Source: Actinomycetota bacterium
GTDB lineage: Bacteria > Actinomycetota > Acidimicrobiia > IMCC26256 > PALSA-610
Length of the DNA: 5,454 bases
Direction of reading: 5' to 3'
Assembly (NCBI GenBank): GCA_005779345.1
Contig: SXJQ01000119.1
Coordinates: forward strand, 1 to 5,454
Shown: positions 1 to 5,453 of the stretch, one piece after another
Numbering within the stretch: the stretch's first letter is position 1
How the letters are laid out: every line of letters starts with the position of its first letter
Made by a program: the position numbers and the translations under genes
Notes under the pieces: generated by a model
Databases searched by the model: none
The model's input: only the letters and a program-made list of their open reading frames with translations
Told to the model about the DNA's origin: nothing

Positions 1-1
1 C

Positions 2-325
2 CTGTTGGCACGCGCGCTCGAGCCGATCGCGCTCGGCACCGGGGCGGCGACGCTGGTGCTCGATGAGGCGGGCGAGACGGCTTGGCTCACCGCGCTCAAC
101 GACACGCGCTTGGCGCTCGGCACGGCGCTCGGGATCCACGATGACGACGAGCAGGGCGACGACGACGGTGACGACATCGATGACGGTCGCGACGAGGGTG
201 CTGATCTCGACCCGACCGATCCCGCCGCGAGCGCCACGCACCTGTACCACGTGCTGACCTACTTCCAGGGTGAACTCATCGACGCGGTCCTCGGCGGGAT
301 GCCCACGACAGGCAGCGACGAGTGA
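2..325 (+). CDS. DUF2017 family protein, C-terminal part (5' end outside the window)
   Basis: The frame is already open at the left edge and ends at TGA 323-325, so only the C-terminal ~107 residues are seen. A TTG at position 5 is in frame, but nothing suggests it is a real start. The family call rests on two blocks that I recognise as typical of actinobacterial DUF2017: 'TAWLTALNDTRLALGTALGI', close to the usual 'WLraLNdlRLaLGtrLgi', and near the end 'LYHVLTYFQGELIDAVL', close to 'vYdwLtwLQesLvral'. Between them, codons at 140-220 encode a strongly acidic low-complexity stretch with 16 Asp/Glu in 27 residues. The family has no established biochemical role; in actinobacteria it is often near clpS, which I cannot check here. 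It is probably soluble, since no membrane segment is seen. A 94-base gap separates it from the MoxR gene, so it may or may not share that transcript. The family assignment comes from memory of the motif, not from a search. Confidence 0.75.
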   Translation: MLARALEPIALGTGAATLVLDEAGETAWLTALNDTRLALGTALGIHDDDEQGDDDGDDIDDGRDEGADLDPTDPAASATHLYHVLTYFQGELIDAVLGGMPTTGSDE

Positions 326-419
326 GCGCGAGCCCTCAGGTCGTGGTCGCATCGCGCCGACAATTCCGGGAGCGTCGTCGGGCTCGCCGCGTCGCGCCAC
401 GACCGGGTCGGGAGCACCG
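326..419 (+). other. Intergenic leader with an imperfect inverted repeat
   Basis: This is a 94-base gap between the DUF2017 stop and the MoxR start. GGTCGTGG at 339-346 is perfectly complementary to CCACGACC at 397-404. Skipping T347 adds three more pairs (348-350 with 394-396), enclosing a 43-base loop. No T-run follows, so it is not a standard intrinsic terminator, and I see no convincing -35/-10 pair. In DNA this GC-rich an 8 bp repeat may be chance. The 3' arm ends five bases before the MoxR Shine-Dalgarno sequence. Confidence 0.25.
410..414 (+). promoter_or_regulatory. Shine-Dalgarno site that decides the MoxR start
   Basis: GGGAG lies five bases before ATG 420. An in-frame ATG at 270 would add 50 residues, but it overlaps the end of the DUF2017 gene. 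The added peptide is rich in Ser, Arg and Gly and does not resemble MoxR proteins. The start at 420 is therefore preferred. Confidence 0.7.
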
Positions 420-1397
420 ATGAGTCTCAGTGCAGTGCCGAGCGGAACCGCGCCCGACCCCGTACGCCCCGACCCGGTACACGTCGCCGCGGCCTTGCGC
501 GAGCAGGTCGAGTCGGTCGTCCGTGGCAAGGACGACGCGATCCGGCTCGCGCTCTGCGCGCTGCTCGCCGGTGAACATCTGCTGGTCGAAGACGTCCCCG
601 GGACGGGCAAGACCGTGCTCGCCCGGAGCCTCGCTGCCGCGCTCGGCGGCCGCTTCCGCCGGGTGCAGTGCACCCCCGATCTCCTGCCGAGCGACGTCAC
701 GGGTACCACCGTCTACGGGCCGGCGACGAACACGTGGTCGTTCCGACCCGGACCGGTGTTCGCCAACGTCGTGCTCGTCGACGAGTTGAACCGGGCGTCG
801 CCGCGCACGCAGGCCGCGCTCCTCGAACCGATGGAAGAACGCAGCGTGAGCGTCGACGGCACCTCCCACGCGTTGCCGTCGCCCTTCTTGTGCATCGCGA
901 CCCAGAACCCCTACGGCAGCGCCGGGACGTTTCCGCTGCCCGAGAGCCAGCTCGATCGTTTCGGCATCGTGCTCACGATGGGGATCCCGGATCGTGAGGC
1001 GCAACGGGCATTGCTCCGCGGTGAGGGCGGCACCGATGCGCTCCCCGCTGTCGAGGCGGTCACCTCCCCGGCCGACTTCGACGGCGTGATCGCCGACGTG
1101 CTCGCGCTCCCGATGGCGGATGCCGTGCTCGACTACGCGCTCGACCTCGTCGGCGCCACGCGCTCGCACGCCGATCTCGCGCTCGGAGCCTCGCCCCGCG
1201 CCGCGCAATCGCTGGTCTCGCTCGCGCGGGCACACGCGATCGTGCGCGGTCGGGCCTACGTGTCGCCCGACGACCTCCAGGCCGTGTTCGTCTCGGCACT
1301 CGCGCATCGCGTCGTGACGGTGCAGGGCCTGTCGATCGCGACGGCGGCGCGCGTGCTCGACGCGATCCTGGCGTCGGTCGCGATCCCGCGACCCTGA
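420..1397 (+). CDS. MoxR family AAA+ ATPase
   Basis: This is a 325-residue cytoplasmic ATPase of the MoxR class (AAA_3 core plus lid domain), the usual length for the family. Visible motifs in order are: Walker A 'EDVPGTGKT' (residues 57-65); Walker B 'VVLVDELNR' (117-125), with Asp and Glu for magnesium binding and hydrolysis; sensor 1 'ATQNP' (160-164); 'PESQLDRF' (174-181), the conserved block carrying the putative arginine finger; and sensor 2 'GASPRA' (256-261). Residues 1-20 are a Pro-rich, probably disordered leader. MoxR proteins are regarded as chaperone-like ATPases that help assemble or activate partner proteins, often ones encoded next door. Here the partners would be the DUF58 protein 11 bases downstream and the transglutaminase after it. 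The TGA stop overlaps the Shine-Dalgarno sequence of the DUF58 gene, which favours coupled translation. The family assignment is firm; the client and physiological role are inference. Confidence 0.95.
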   Translation: MSLSAVPSGTAPDPVRPDPVHVAAALREQVESVVRGKDDAIRLALCALLAGEHLLVEDVPGTGKTVLARSLAAALGGRFRRVQCTPDLLPSDVTGTTVYGPATNTWSFRPGPVFANVVLVDELNRASPRTQAALLEPMEERSVSVDGTSHALPSPFLCIATQNPYGSAGTFPLPESQLDRFGIVLTMGIPDREAQRALLRGEGGTDALPAVEAVTSPADFDGVIADVLALPMADAVLDYALDLVGATRSHADLALGASPRAAQSLVSLARAHAIVRGRAYVSPDDLQAVFVSALAHRVVTVQGLSIATAARVLDAILASVAIPRP

Positions 1398-1408
1398 GGG
1401 AGCGGCTC

Positions 1409-2359
1409 GTGTCGTCGTTCCGATCGCCGCGCGGCCGTACGACACCGGGGGAGTTCACGTTCGCAGCGCTCGCGATCGCCGGAGTCGTCGTGCTGGCCTT
1501 CGGCAACGGCGTCGCGACCGGTGAACCGGCACTGACGCTCGTCGCCGCGCTCGGGATCGCGACGATCGCGGTCGGTGTCGCCGGGGCGGTGGTCTCGTTG
1601 CGCGCGGTGACCGTCGCGGCACGAGCCCCGGCCGACGCAGTCGCGGGCGAAGCGGTCGAGGTCGAACTCTCGGTCGGGGGTCCGGCACGGCCGGTCGCCC
1701 TCCGCATCGCCGGGGCCCGAAGCGAGTGGCACGAGGCGCGCGGCGGCGATCGCGGGCCGGTCGAGTGGACCGCGCCGCGCCGCGGTGTGTACCGGTCGCT
1801 GCGTGTCGAGGTGTGCAGCACCTGGCCGCTCGGCATGTTCCTCCGACGCAAGGTGCTCGACGTTTCGCTCCCGGTCGCGCTCACGGTGGCGCCGCGACCG
1901 ATCGCGGACACCGCCGAGCGACACCGCATCGCGACGTCCGACGGGCAGGGCGCGGCTCGGCATTCCGGCGCGGGCGACACGGTCCGGGCGGTGCGGCCCT
2001 ACGTGGTGGGCGATCCCGGCCGGCTCGTGCACTGGCCGACCTCGGCGCGCACTGGCGCGCTCGTCGTACGCGAACTCGAAGCCTTCGAGGTGCCGAACGT
2101 CGTGCTGCGGGTCGTGCTCCCCGACGATCCGGCCGCGGCGGAGATCATCGCCGGTCGCGCCGCCGGCATCGGGCTCGCGGTGCTGCGGCGCGGCGACGCG
2201 CTCGTCCTTTCGACCTGCGAATCGGGGATCGGCGTGATCGAACCGGTTGGTCATCCACTCCAACTCGGACGACGGCTCGCCCGAGCGGTCGCGGGCGACC
2301 CGCCGGTGGCCCAGGGCGGTCCACCAGGCCGTCCGACGGTCGTCGAGGTCCACGCGTGA
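1409..2359 (+). CDS. DUF58 domain-containing membrane protein
   Basis: This 316-residue protein starts at GTG 1409, six bases after GAGGGAG (1396-1402), which overlaps the MoxR stop codon. Two hydrophobic segments near the N terminus (about residues 16-33 and 40-64) are predicted membrane helices, so the rest is probably cytoplasmic. Residues 126-148 (GVYRSLRVEV, then WPLGMFLRRK) fit the pre-signature 'RGvy..v.v...DPfGLf.r' block of the family. The DUF58 signature follows at about 195-224: 'VRPYVVGDPGRLVHWPTSAR', then 'TGALVVRELE', matching the 'R.Y..GD..R.IHW..sAr.g.l.vre.e' pattern. The family is almost always next to a MoxR ATPase and is thought to be its partner, possibly with a von Willebrand A-like fold; no catalytic function is established. 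The stop codon overlaps the start of the transglutaminase gene by four bases (GTGA), so the two are translationally coupled. Confidence 0.93.
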   Translation: MSSFRSPRGRTTPGEFTFAALAIAGVVVLAFGNGVATGEPALTLVAALGIATIAVGVAGAVVSLRAVTVAARAPADAVAGEAVEVELSVGGPARPVALRIAGARSEWHEARGGDRGPVEWTAPRRGVYRSLRVEVCSTWPLGMFLRRKVLDVSLPVALTVAPRPIADTAERHRIATSDGQGAARHSGAGDTVRAVRPYVVGDPGRLVHWPTSARTGALVVRELEAFEVPNVVLRVVLPDDPAAAEIIAGRAAGIGLAVLRRGDALVLSTCESGIGVIEPVGHPLQLGRRLARAVAGDPPVAQGGPPGRPTVVEVHA

Positions 2360-4233
2360 GCTCCCGGCCGCGTCATCCTGTCTCGCTCGCCGGTCCGCAC
2401 GGCGTGGTCGCGGCCGCCACCGCGATGTCGGTCGCGGTCGCGCTCGCGGCCGGCGCACCCCGCTTCGGCGTCCCCGCACTCGTCGCGTTCGCGGCCGGCG
2501 CGCTCGTCGGTACGTTGGCGGTCGCGGCCCTGCCGTCGTTCCCGACGCGAGTCGCGACCGCTTCGGCATTGGCTGCCGGCGGCTTCGTGCTCACCCGCTA
2601 CGCGCGATCGGGGGCAGTGTCGGCGGCCGCCGTGCTCATCTGGTCGATCGTGACGATCGTCGCGTTCGTCGCACTCGACCGGGCCGAATCCGCGACCCGC
2701 CCTGCGCTCCGTCGTCGCACGCGCCCCTGGGGCCACGAGGTGACGGCGATCGCGATCCCGACCGTCGTCGCGGTGGTCGTCGCGGGCATCGTGCTGTGGC
2801 CCGTGCTCGCCGTCGCCGGTGACGGGTCAGAACGCGGCGACCCCGCCGACCCGTTCGCCGATGCCGGCGCGGCCACGCTCACCGACCGCGAACATCTCGA
2901 CACGACGACCCGGCCACACCTCGGCGATGCCGTCGTGATGTCGGTGACGGCCGATCACCCCGCCTTCTGGCGAGGCGCGACGTTCGATGCGTGGGACGGA
3001 GCGACGTGGACGCGCTCGGAGACCGCGGAACCGTCGCTCCTGTTGCGACCGGGCCCGGGAGATCCACTGCTGGTTCCGCGCGGCGCGGGCGTGACCGAGA
3101 CGGCGACCCGCGTCAACCGGCAGACGTTCGAGGTGGTGGCCGATTACGCCGACATCGTCTTCGCGGCGCCCGAGGCGACGGAGGTCGACAGCGACCACCT
3201 CATCGACGTGCGTGACGACGGCACGCTCGTCGCCGCGTTCGACCCGTTCGGTCGAGGCGCGCGGTACTCGGTACGGTCCGCCGAACCGGCGGCAACCGCG
3301 GATTCACTGCGTGCAGCGACCGGCGGGGTACCGCACGAGGTCGCATCGCTGTACGCGCAGCCTCCCGTCGCCACCGATCGGGTCCGTGCGCTCGCTCGCT
3401 CGATCACCGCCGCGGCATCGACCGACTACGACGCGGTCCGTGCCGTCGAGGCCTGGCTCGCCACGCACGTGGAGTACTCGTTGGCTGCGCCGCTGCCGCC
3501 GCCGGGCACGGCCGACACGGTCGACTGGTTCGTCTTCGACGGGCGTGCCGGCTGGTGTGAGCAGATCGCGAGCACGCTCGTGGTCATGTCACGCGAGCTC
3601 GGAATCCCCGCGCGCCTCGCGACCGGGTTCGTACCCGGCGAGCACGATCGCCTCACCGGGCGGTACACGGTGCGCGAACGCGACGCGCACGCCTGGGCCG
3701 AGGTCTGGTTCCCCGGGGTCGGTTGGGTCGGGTTCGACCCGACGGCCGCGGTGCCGTTGGCGGGCGACAGCGCAGCACCGGCATCGATCTTCGATTGGGT
3801 TCGCACGCACGGTCCGCTCCTCGGTGTGGTCGCGCTGGCCGGTTTCGGTCTGGTGGTGGTCGCGCTCGGTGGCGGACTCCGCCCGCTCGTGCGACGTGTC
3901 CGACGCGTCCGGCGCGGTCGGCGCGGTCGCGATGTCGCGGCGCCGACCTGGGCCGCGTCGGTCCTCGATCGTCTCGAAGCGATCGGCGTCGAGCACGGCC
4001 GTCCGCGCTCCGCGGCCGAGACACCGACGCGCTACGCGGCGGCGCTCGCCGAGACACTCGGGCCCGATGCAGGCTCGTCGGGGCCGGTCGGGTCGGATCG
4101 TGTCGGGCCGGGGGCGTTCGCGGTCGTGGGTGCCGTCATCGACGAGGACGCATGGTCGCCGCGGGGAGCATCGTCGACCCGGCGCGCCGAGGCGCTCGCC
4201 GCGATCGATCGGCTGGAGCGCGTGCTACCGTGA
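2356..4233 (+). CDS. TgpA-like membrane transglutaminase with C-terminal DUF4129-like tail
   Basis: The GTG at 2356 overlaps the DUF58 stop and has GAGGT (2345-2349) six bases upstream. The frame is open back to 1726, but that extension is Arg-rich shadow of the DUF58 gene. The protein has 625 residues. Five predicted membrane helices lie at about 15-33, 38-58, 65-80, 87-107 and 129-154. A large extracytoplasmic region follows, with the TgpA-type block 'FWRGATFDAWDGATW' at 204-218. The transglutaminase-like core (about 375-465) carries a complete papain-type triad: Cys401 in 'GWCEQ', His445 in 'DAHAWAEVWF' and Asp461 in 'GFDPTA'. A further helix (about 487-508) is followed by a very basic run (509-525), consistent with the cytoplasmic side, and then a DUF4129-like tail (about 530-622) containing 'ETPTRYAAAL'. 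The architecture matches TgpA of Pseudomonas, which is also encoded with MoxR and DUF58 genes. The triad implies protein cross-linking, deamidation or proteolysis outside the membrane; the substrate is unknown. With five N-terminal helices rather than an even number, one helix may be miscounted. Confidence 0.93.
   Translation: MSSRPRHPVSLAGPHGVVAAATAMSVAVALAAGAPRFGVPALVAFAAGALVGTLAVAALPSFPTRVATASALAAGGFVLTRYARSGAVSAAAVLIWSIVTIVAFVALDRAESATRPALRRRTRPWGHEVTAIAIPTVVAVVVAGIVLWPVLAVAGDGSERGDPADPFADAGAATLTDREHLDTTTRPHLGDAVVMSVTADHPAFWRGATFDAWDGATWTRSETAEPSLLLRPGPGDPLLVPRGAGVTETATRVNRQTFEVVADYADIVFAAPEATEVDSDHLIDVRDDGTLVAAFDPFGRGARYSVRSAEPAATADSLRAATGGVPHEVASLYAQPPVATDRVRALARSITAAASTDYDAVRAVEAWLATHVEYSLAAPLPPPGTADTVDWFVFDGRAGWCEQIASTLVVMSRELGIPARLATGFVPGEHDRLTGRYTVRERDAHAWAEVWFPGVGWVGFDPTAAVPLAGDSAAPASIFDWVRTHGPLLGVVALAGFGLVVVALGGGLRPLVRRVRRVRRGRRGRDVAAPTWAASVLDRLEAIGVEHGRPRSAAETPTRYAAALAETLGPDAGSSGPVGSDRVGPGAFAVVGAVIDEDAWSPRGASSTRRAEALAAIDRLERVLP
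4223..4231 (+). promoter_or_regulatory. Weak candidate extended -10 promoter for pyrR-pyrB
   Basis: TGCTACCGT fits the extended -10 pattern TGnTAnnnT and lies at the very end of the transglutaminase gene. Transcription would start around 4238-4240 and give a leader of about 75 bases that includes the PyrR hairpin. The -35 region (about 4203-4208, GATCGA) does not resemble TTGACA. A match this short occurs often by chance; it is listed because the pyr genes plausibly need their own start. Confidence 0.2.
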
Positions 4234-4266
4234 CCGCCGGGTTCCGGCCGAGCGTCGGAGCCGCCC

Positions 4267-4308
4267 GATCAACCGTGAAGGGAGTCCCGAGAGGCTCCCA
4301 CGGAGGTC
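4267..4308 (+). promoter_or_regulatory. PyrR-binding RNA hairpin (pyr leader), sequestering the pyrR ribosome binding site
   Basis: AGTCCCGAGAGGCT at 4283-4296 matches the PyrR recognition consensus ARUCCNGNGAGGYU at every specified position. The surrounding sequence folds as expected for such an element. In the upper stem, GGAG 4281-4284 pairs with CTCC 4295-4298, and CC 4286-4287 pairs with GG 4293-4294. A purine bulge AAG (4278-4280) lies on the 5' side. The lower stem pairs CCGTG 4273-4277 with CACGG 4299-4303. After a small internal loop (AA 4271-4272 opposite A4304), GATC 4267-4270 can pair with GGTC 4305-4308, with one G-U pair. The lower helices contain five of the six bases of the Shine-Dalgarno sequence 4302-4307, and the sixth (A4304) sits in the internal loop. 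No terminator hairpin with a T-run follows, so translational repression of pyrR by PyrR bound with UMP or UTP, as in Mycobacterium smegmatis, is the natural reading. Confidence 0.9.
4302..4307 (+). promoter_or_regulatory. Strong Shine-Dalgarno site of pyrR, inside the PyrR hairpin
   Basis: GGAGGT lies seven bases before ATG 4315 and decides that start over the internal in-frame ATG at 4414, which has only a poor upstream match. The site lies wholly within the 3' arm of the predicted PyrR-binding structure, so it should be blocked when PyrR is bound. Confidence 0.85.
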
Positions 4309-4314
4309 ACGCAG

Positions 4315-4977
4315 ATGCCCGCGCCCGAAGCCGACCAGCCGATCTCGACCGAGATCGTTCCCGACGCCCCGTCCGGGGCGTTCGTCGTGTCCGGGGCCGG
4401 CACGGGCGAGGCGATGTCGCTGCGTACGACCGTGTTCGACGCCGACACCCTGCGACGCTCGATCACCCGCATCGCCCACGAGATCGTCGAGCACAACCGT
4501 GGCGCGCGCGAGATCGTGCTCGTCGGGATGCACACCCGTGGTGTCCCCATCGCCCGACGCATCGCGAGCGCGATCGCCGGGTTCGAAACCGTCGACGTCC
4601 CCGTCGGCACGCTCGACGTGGCCTTCCACCGCGACGACATCGGCCGGCGTGCGGTCGTGCCCCTCGGCCCCACCGACGTCCCCGACATCACCGATCGCGT
4701 CGTTGTACTCGTCGACGACGTCTTGTCGACCGGCCGCACGGTACGCGCCGCGCTCGACGCGGTCATGCACCTCGGACGCCCGCGCGCCGTCCAGCTCGCG
4801 GTGCTCGTCGACCGCGGCCATCGTGAACTCCCGATCCGGGCCGACTACGTGGGCAAGAACCTGCCGACGAAGTTGGCCGAAGACGTGCGCGTTCGCCTCG
4901 CCGACCTCGACGACGGCGACGACCGCGTCGAGCTGTGGGCACCCGGGCTCGACACCGTGCCCGGCGTGGTGTCGTGA
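4315..4977 (+). CDS. pyrR: PyrR: pyr operon RNA-binding regulator / uracil phosphoribosyltransferase
   Basis: This cytoplasmic protein of 220 residues binds pyr mRNA when uridine nucleotides are plentiful and, in many species, also converts uracil and PRPP to UMP. The phosphoribosyltransferase motif 'VVVLVDDVLSTGRT' is at 129-142. Other PyrR landmarks are 'TRIAHEI' (51-57), 'GMHTRG' (71-76) and 'LVDRGHRELPIRADYVGKN' (164-182). From memory of Bacillus PyrR mutants, RNA-contact residues Thr18, His22, His140, Arg141, Arg146 and Lys152 correspond here to Thr51, His55, His169, Arg170, Arg175 and Lys181, so RNA binding should be intact. The protein is longer than the usual ~180 residues because of about 35 extra N-terminal residues; the strong Shine-Dalgarno at 4302-4307 supports this longer form. 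A PyrR-binding hairpin lies directly upstream, implying autoregulation. The stop overlaps the pyrB start by one base (TGATG), so pyrB would be translationally coupled and regulated with it. Confidence 0.97.
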   Translation: MPAPEADQPISTEIVPDAPSGAFVVSGAGTGEAMSLRTTVFDADTLRRSITRIAHEIVEHNRGAREIVLVGMHTRGVPIARRIASAIAGFETVDVPVGTLDVAFHRDDIGRRAVVPLGPTDVPDITDRVVVLVDDVLSTGRTVRAALDAVMHLGRPRAVQLAVLVDRGHRELPIRADYVGKNLPTKLAEDVRVRLADLDDGDDRVELWAPGLDTVPGVVS

Positions 4978-5327
4978 TGCGCCACCTCCTGAGCATCGAC
5001 GACCTCGGCGGCCGGACCGGCATCGAGCACATGCTCGAGCTGTCCGACTCGTTCCTCGCGGTGACGCGCCGCGAGATCCCCAAGGTCCCGGCGTTGCTCG
5101 GCAAGGTCGTCGTGTCGTTGTTCTACGAGGACAGCACACGGACACGGCTCAGCTTCGAGACCGCGGCGAAGCGGCTCTCTGCCGACACGATGACGTTCTC
5201 CGTCGCGACGAGCAGCGCGAACAAGGGCGAGTCGTTGCTCGACACCGTCCAGACCATCGAGGCGATGGGAATCGACGCGATCGTGGTGCGTCACGCCTCG
5301 GCCGGCGCCCCTCATCAGGTCGCGCGC
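4977..5327 (+). CDS. pyrB: PyrB: aspartate carbamoyltransferase, N-terminal part broken off at a junction
   Basis: The ATG at 4977 shares one base with the pyrR stop; GTG 4974 is an alternative start one codon earlier. There is no strong Shine-Dalgarno sequence, so reinitiation after pyrR is likely. The enzyme makes N-carbamoyl-aspartate from carbamoyl phosphate and aspartate, the committed step of pyrimidine synthesis. The first 117 residues look entirely normal: 'FYEDSTRTRLSFETAAKRL' (49-67) with the carbamoyl-phosphate motif STRTR at 53-57, 'SSANKGESLLDTVQTIEAMG' (79-98) with Lys83, and 'VVRHASAGAPHQVAR' (103-117). The family then expects a Trp-rich turn and a 'NAGDG..HPTQ' block. Instead the frame runs on to the window edge with a Gln-, Arg- and His-rich peptide unrelated to the enzyme. 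The normal length is about 310 residues, so nearly two thirds is missing. The cause appears to be the sequence junction near 5310-5328, not decay of the gene. Confidence 0.93.
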
Positions 5328-5328
5328 G
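5310..5328. other. Probable chimeric junction between two unrelated sequences
   Basis: Left of this stretch the + strand encodes PyrB. Right of it the - strand encodes a transporter-like peptide. The 19 bases between fit both: read on + they give the PyrB residues PHQVAR, and read on - they give the ARDLMR end of the transporter peptide. Such shared sequence at a switch point is typical of an assembly misjoin or a PCR/ligation chimera. A true genomic rearrangement that destroys pyrB is possible but less likely. Confidence 0.75.
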
Positions 5329-5453
5329 TAGCCTTCCAGCGTATCGATGGCGGACCCCGCCAGCAGAATGACGGGCGCGACCACCAACACCATGAGGAAC
5401 ACCGCCAGCAACGTGGCGGCCACTCCCCTCGGCAACTCCAAACGTCGGCGCAG
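5310..5453 (-). CDS. AI-2E family transporter-like fragment (both ends missing)
   Basis: Read on the - strand from the right edge, 48 codons give 'LRRRLELPRGVAATLLAVFL', then 'MVLVVAPVILLAGSAIDTLE', then 'GYARDLMR'. A basic stretch followed by one long hydrophobic helix (about residues 11-34) resembles the early region of AI-2E/PerM family membrane proteins ('P.yr.Lrrr.l.rglAall..l.llll..P..ll..s'). The start lies beyond the window, and the C-terminal part is lost at the junction, beyond which the - frame is only shadow of pyrB and pyrR. Leucine codons differ from the rest of the window: CTC is used once in 11, against 12 of 18 in pyrR. This suggests DNA from another organism, perhaps a proteobacterium. 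The family call rests on one short segment and is moderate. Confidence 0.55.

Noticed and set aside
270..419. In-frame ATG at 270 as a longer start for the MoxR gene
   Set aside because: It overlaps the DUF2017 coding end, the extra 50 residues do not look like a MoxR protein, and ATG 420 has GGGAG at proper spacing.
336..1445. Long open frame on the - strand (369 codons) opposite the MoxR gene
   Set aside because: The product is Arg-rich without any recognisable domain and lies antisense to a gene with complete AAA+ motifs. Such frames are normal in high-GC coding DNA.
1726..2355. Upstream extension of the transglutaminase frame
   Set aside because: It overlaps the DUF58 gene fully and encodes an Arg-rich peptide. 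GTG 2356, with an SD and an overlap with the DUF58 stop, is the sensible start.
1256..2569. Long open frame on the - strand (437 codons) opposite the DUF58 gene
   Set aside because: Low-complexity Arg, Asp and Gly composition, no motif, and complementary to a well-supported gene.
4234..4262. Possible terminator (CCGG-GTT-CCGG hairpin) after the transglutaminase gene
   Set aside because: The stem is only four pairs with no T-run. It is not distinguishable from random GC-rich sequence.
4414..4416. Internal ATG as the pyrR start
   Set aside because: It would give a more typical length, but it lacks a good SD, while ATG 4315 has GGAGGT seven bases upstream within the PyrR hairpin.
3212..5371. 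Very long + strand frame (719 codons) across the transglutaminase end, pyrR and pyrB
   Set aside because: It is a shifted shadow of three recognised genes, rich in Arg, Ser and Pro, and shows no domain.
4845..5441. 198-codon - strand frame taken as a single complete gene
   Set aside because: Only the part from about 5310 rightwards looks like a real protein. The rest is antisense to pyrB and pyrR. The apparent TTG start at 5441 is internal, since the transporter-like frame stays open to the window edge.
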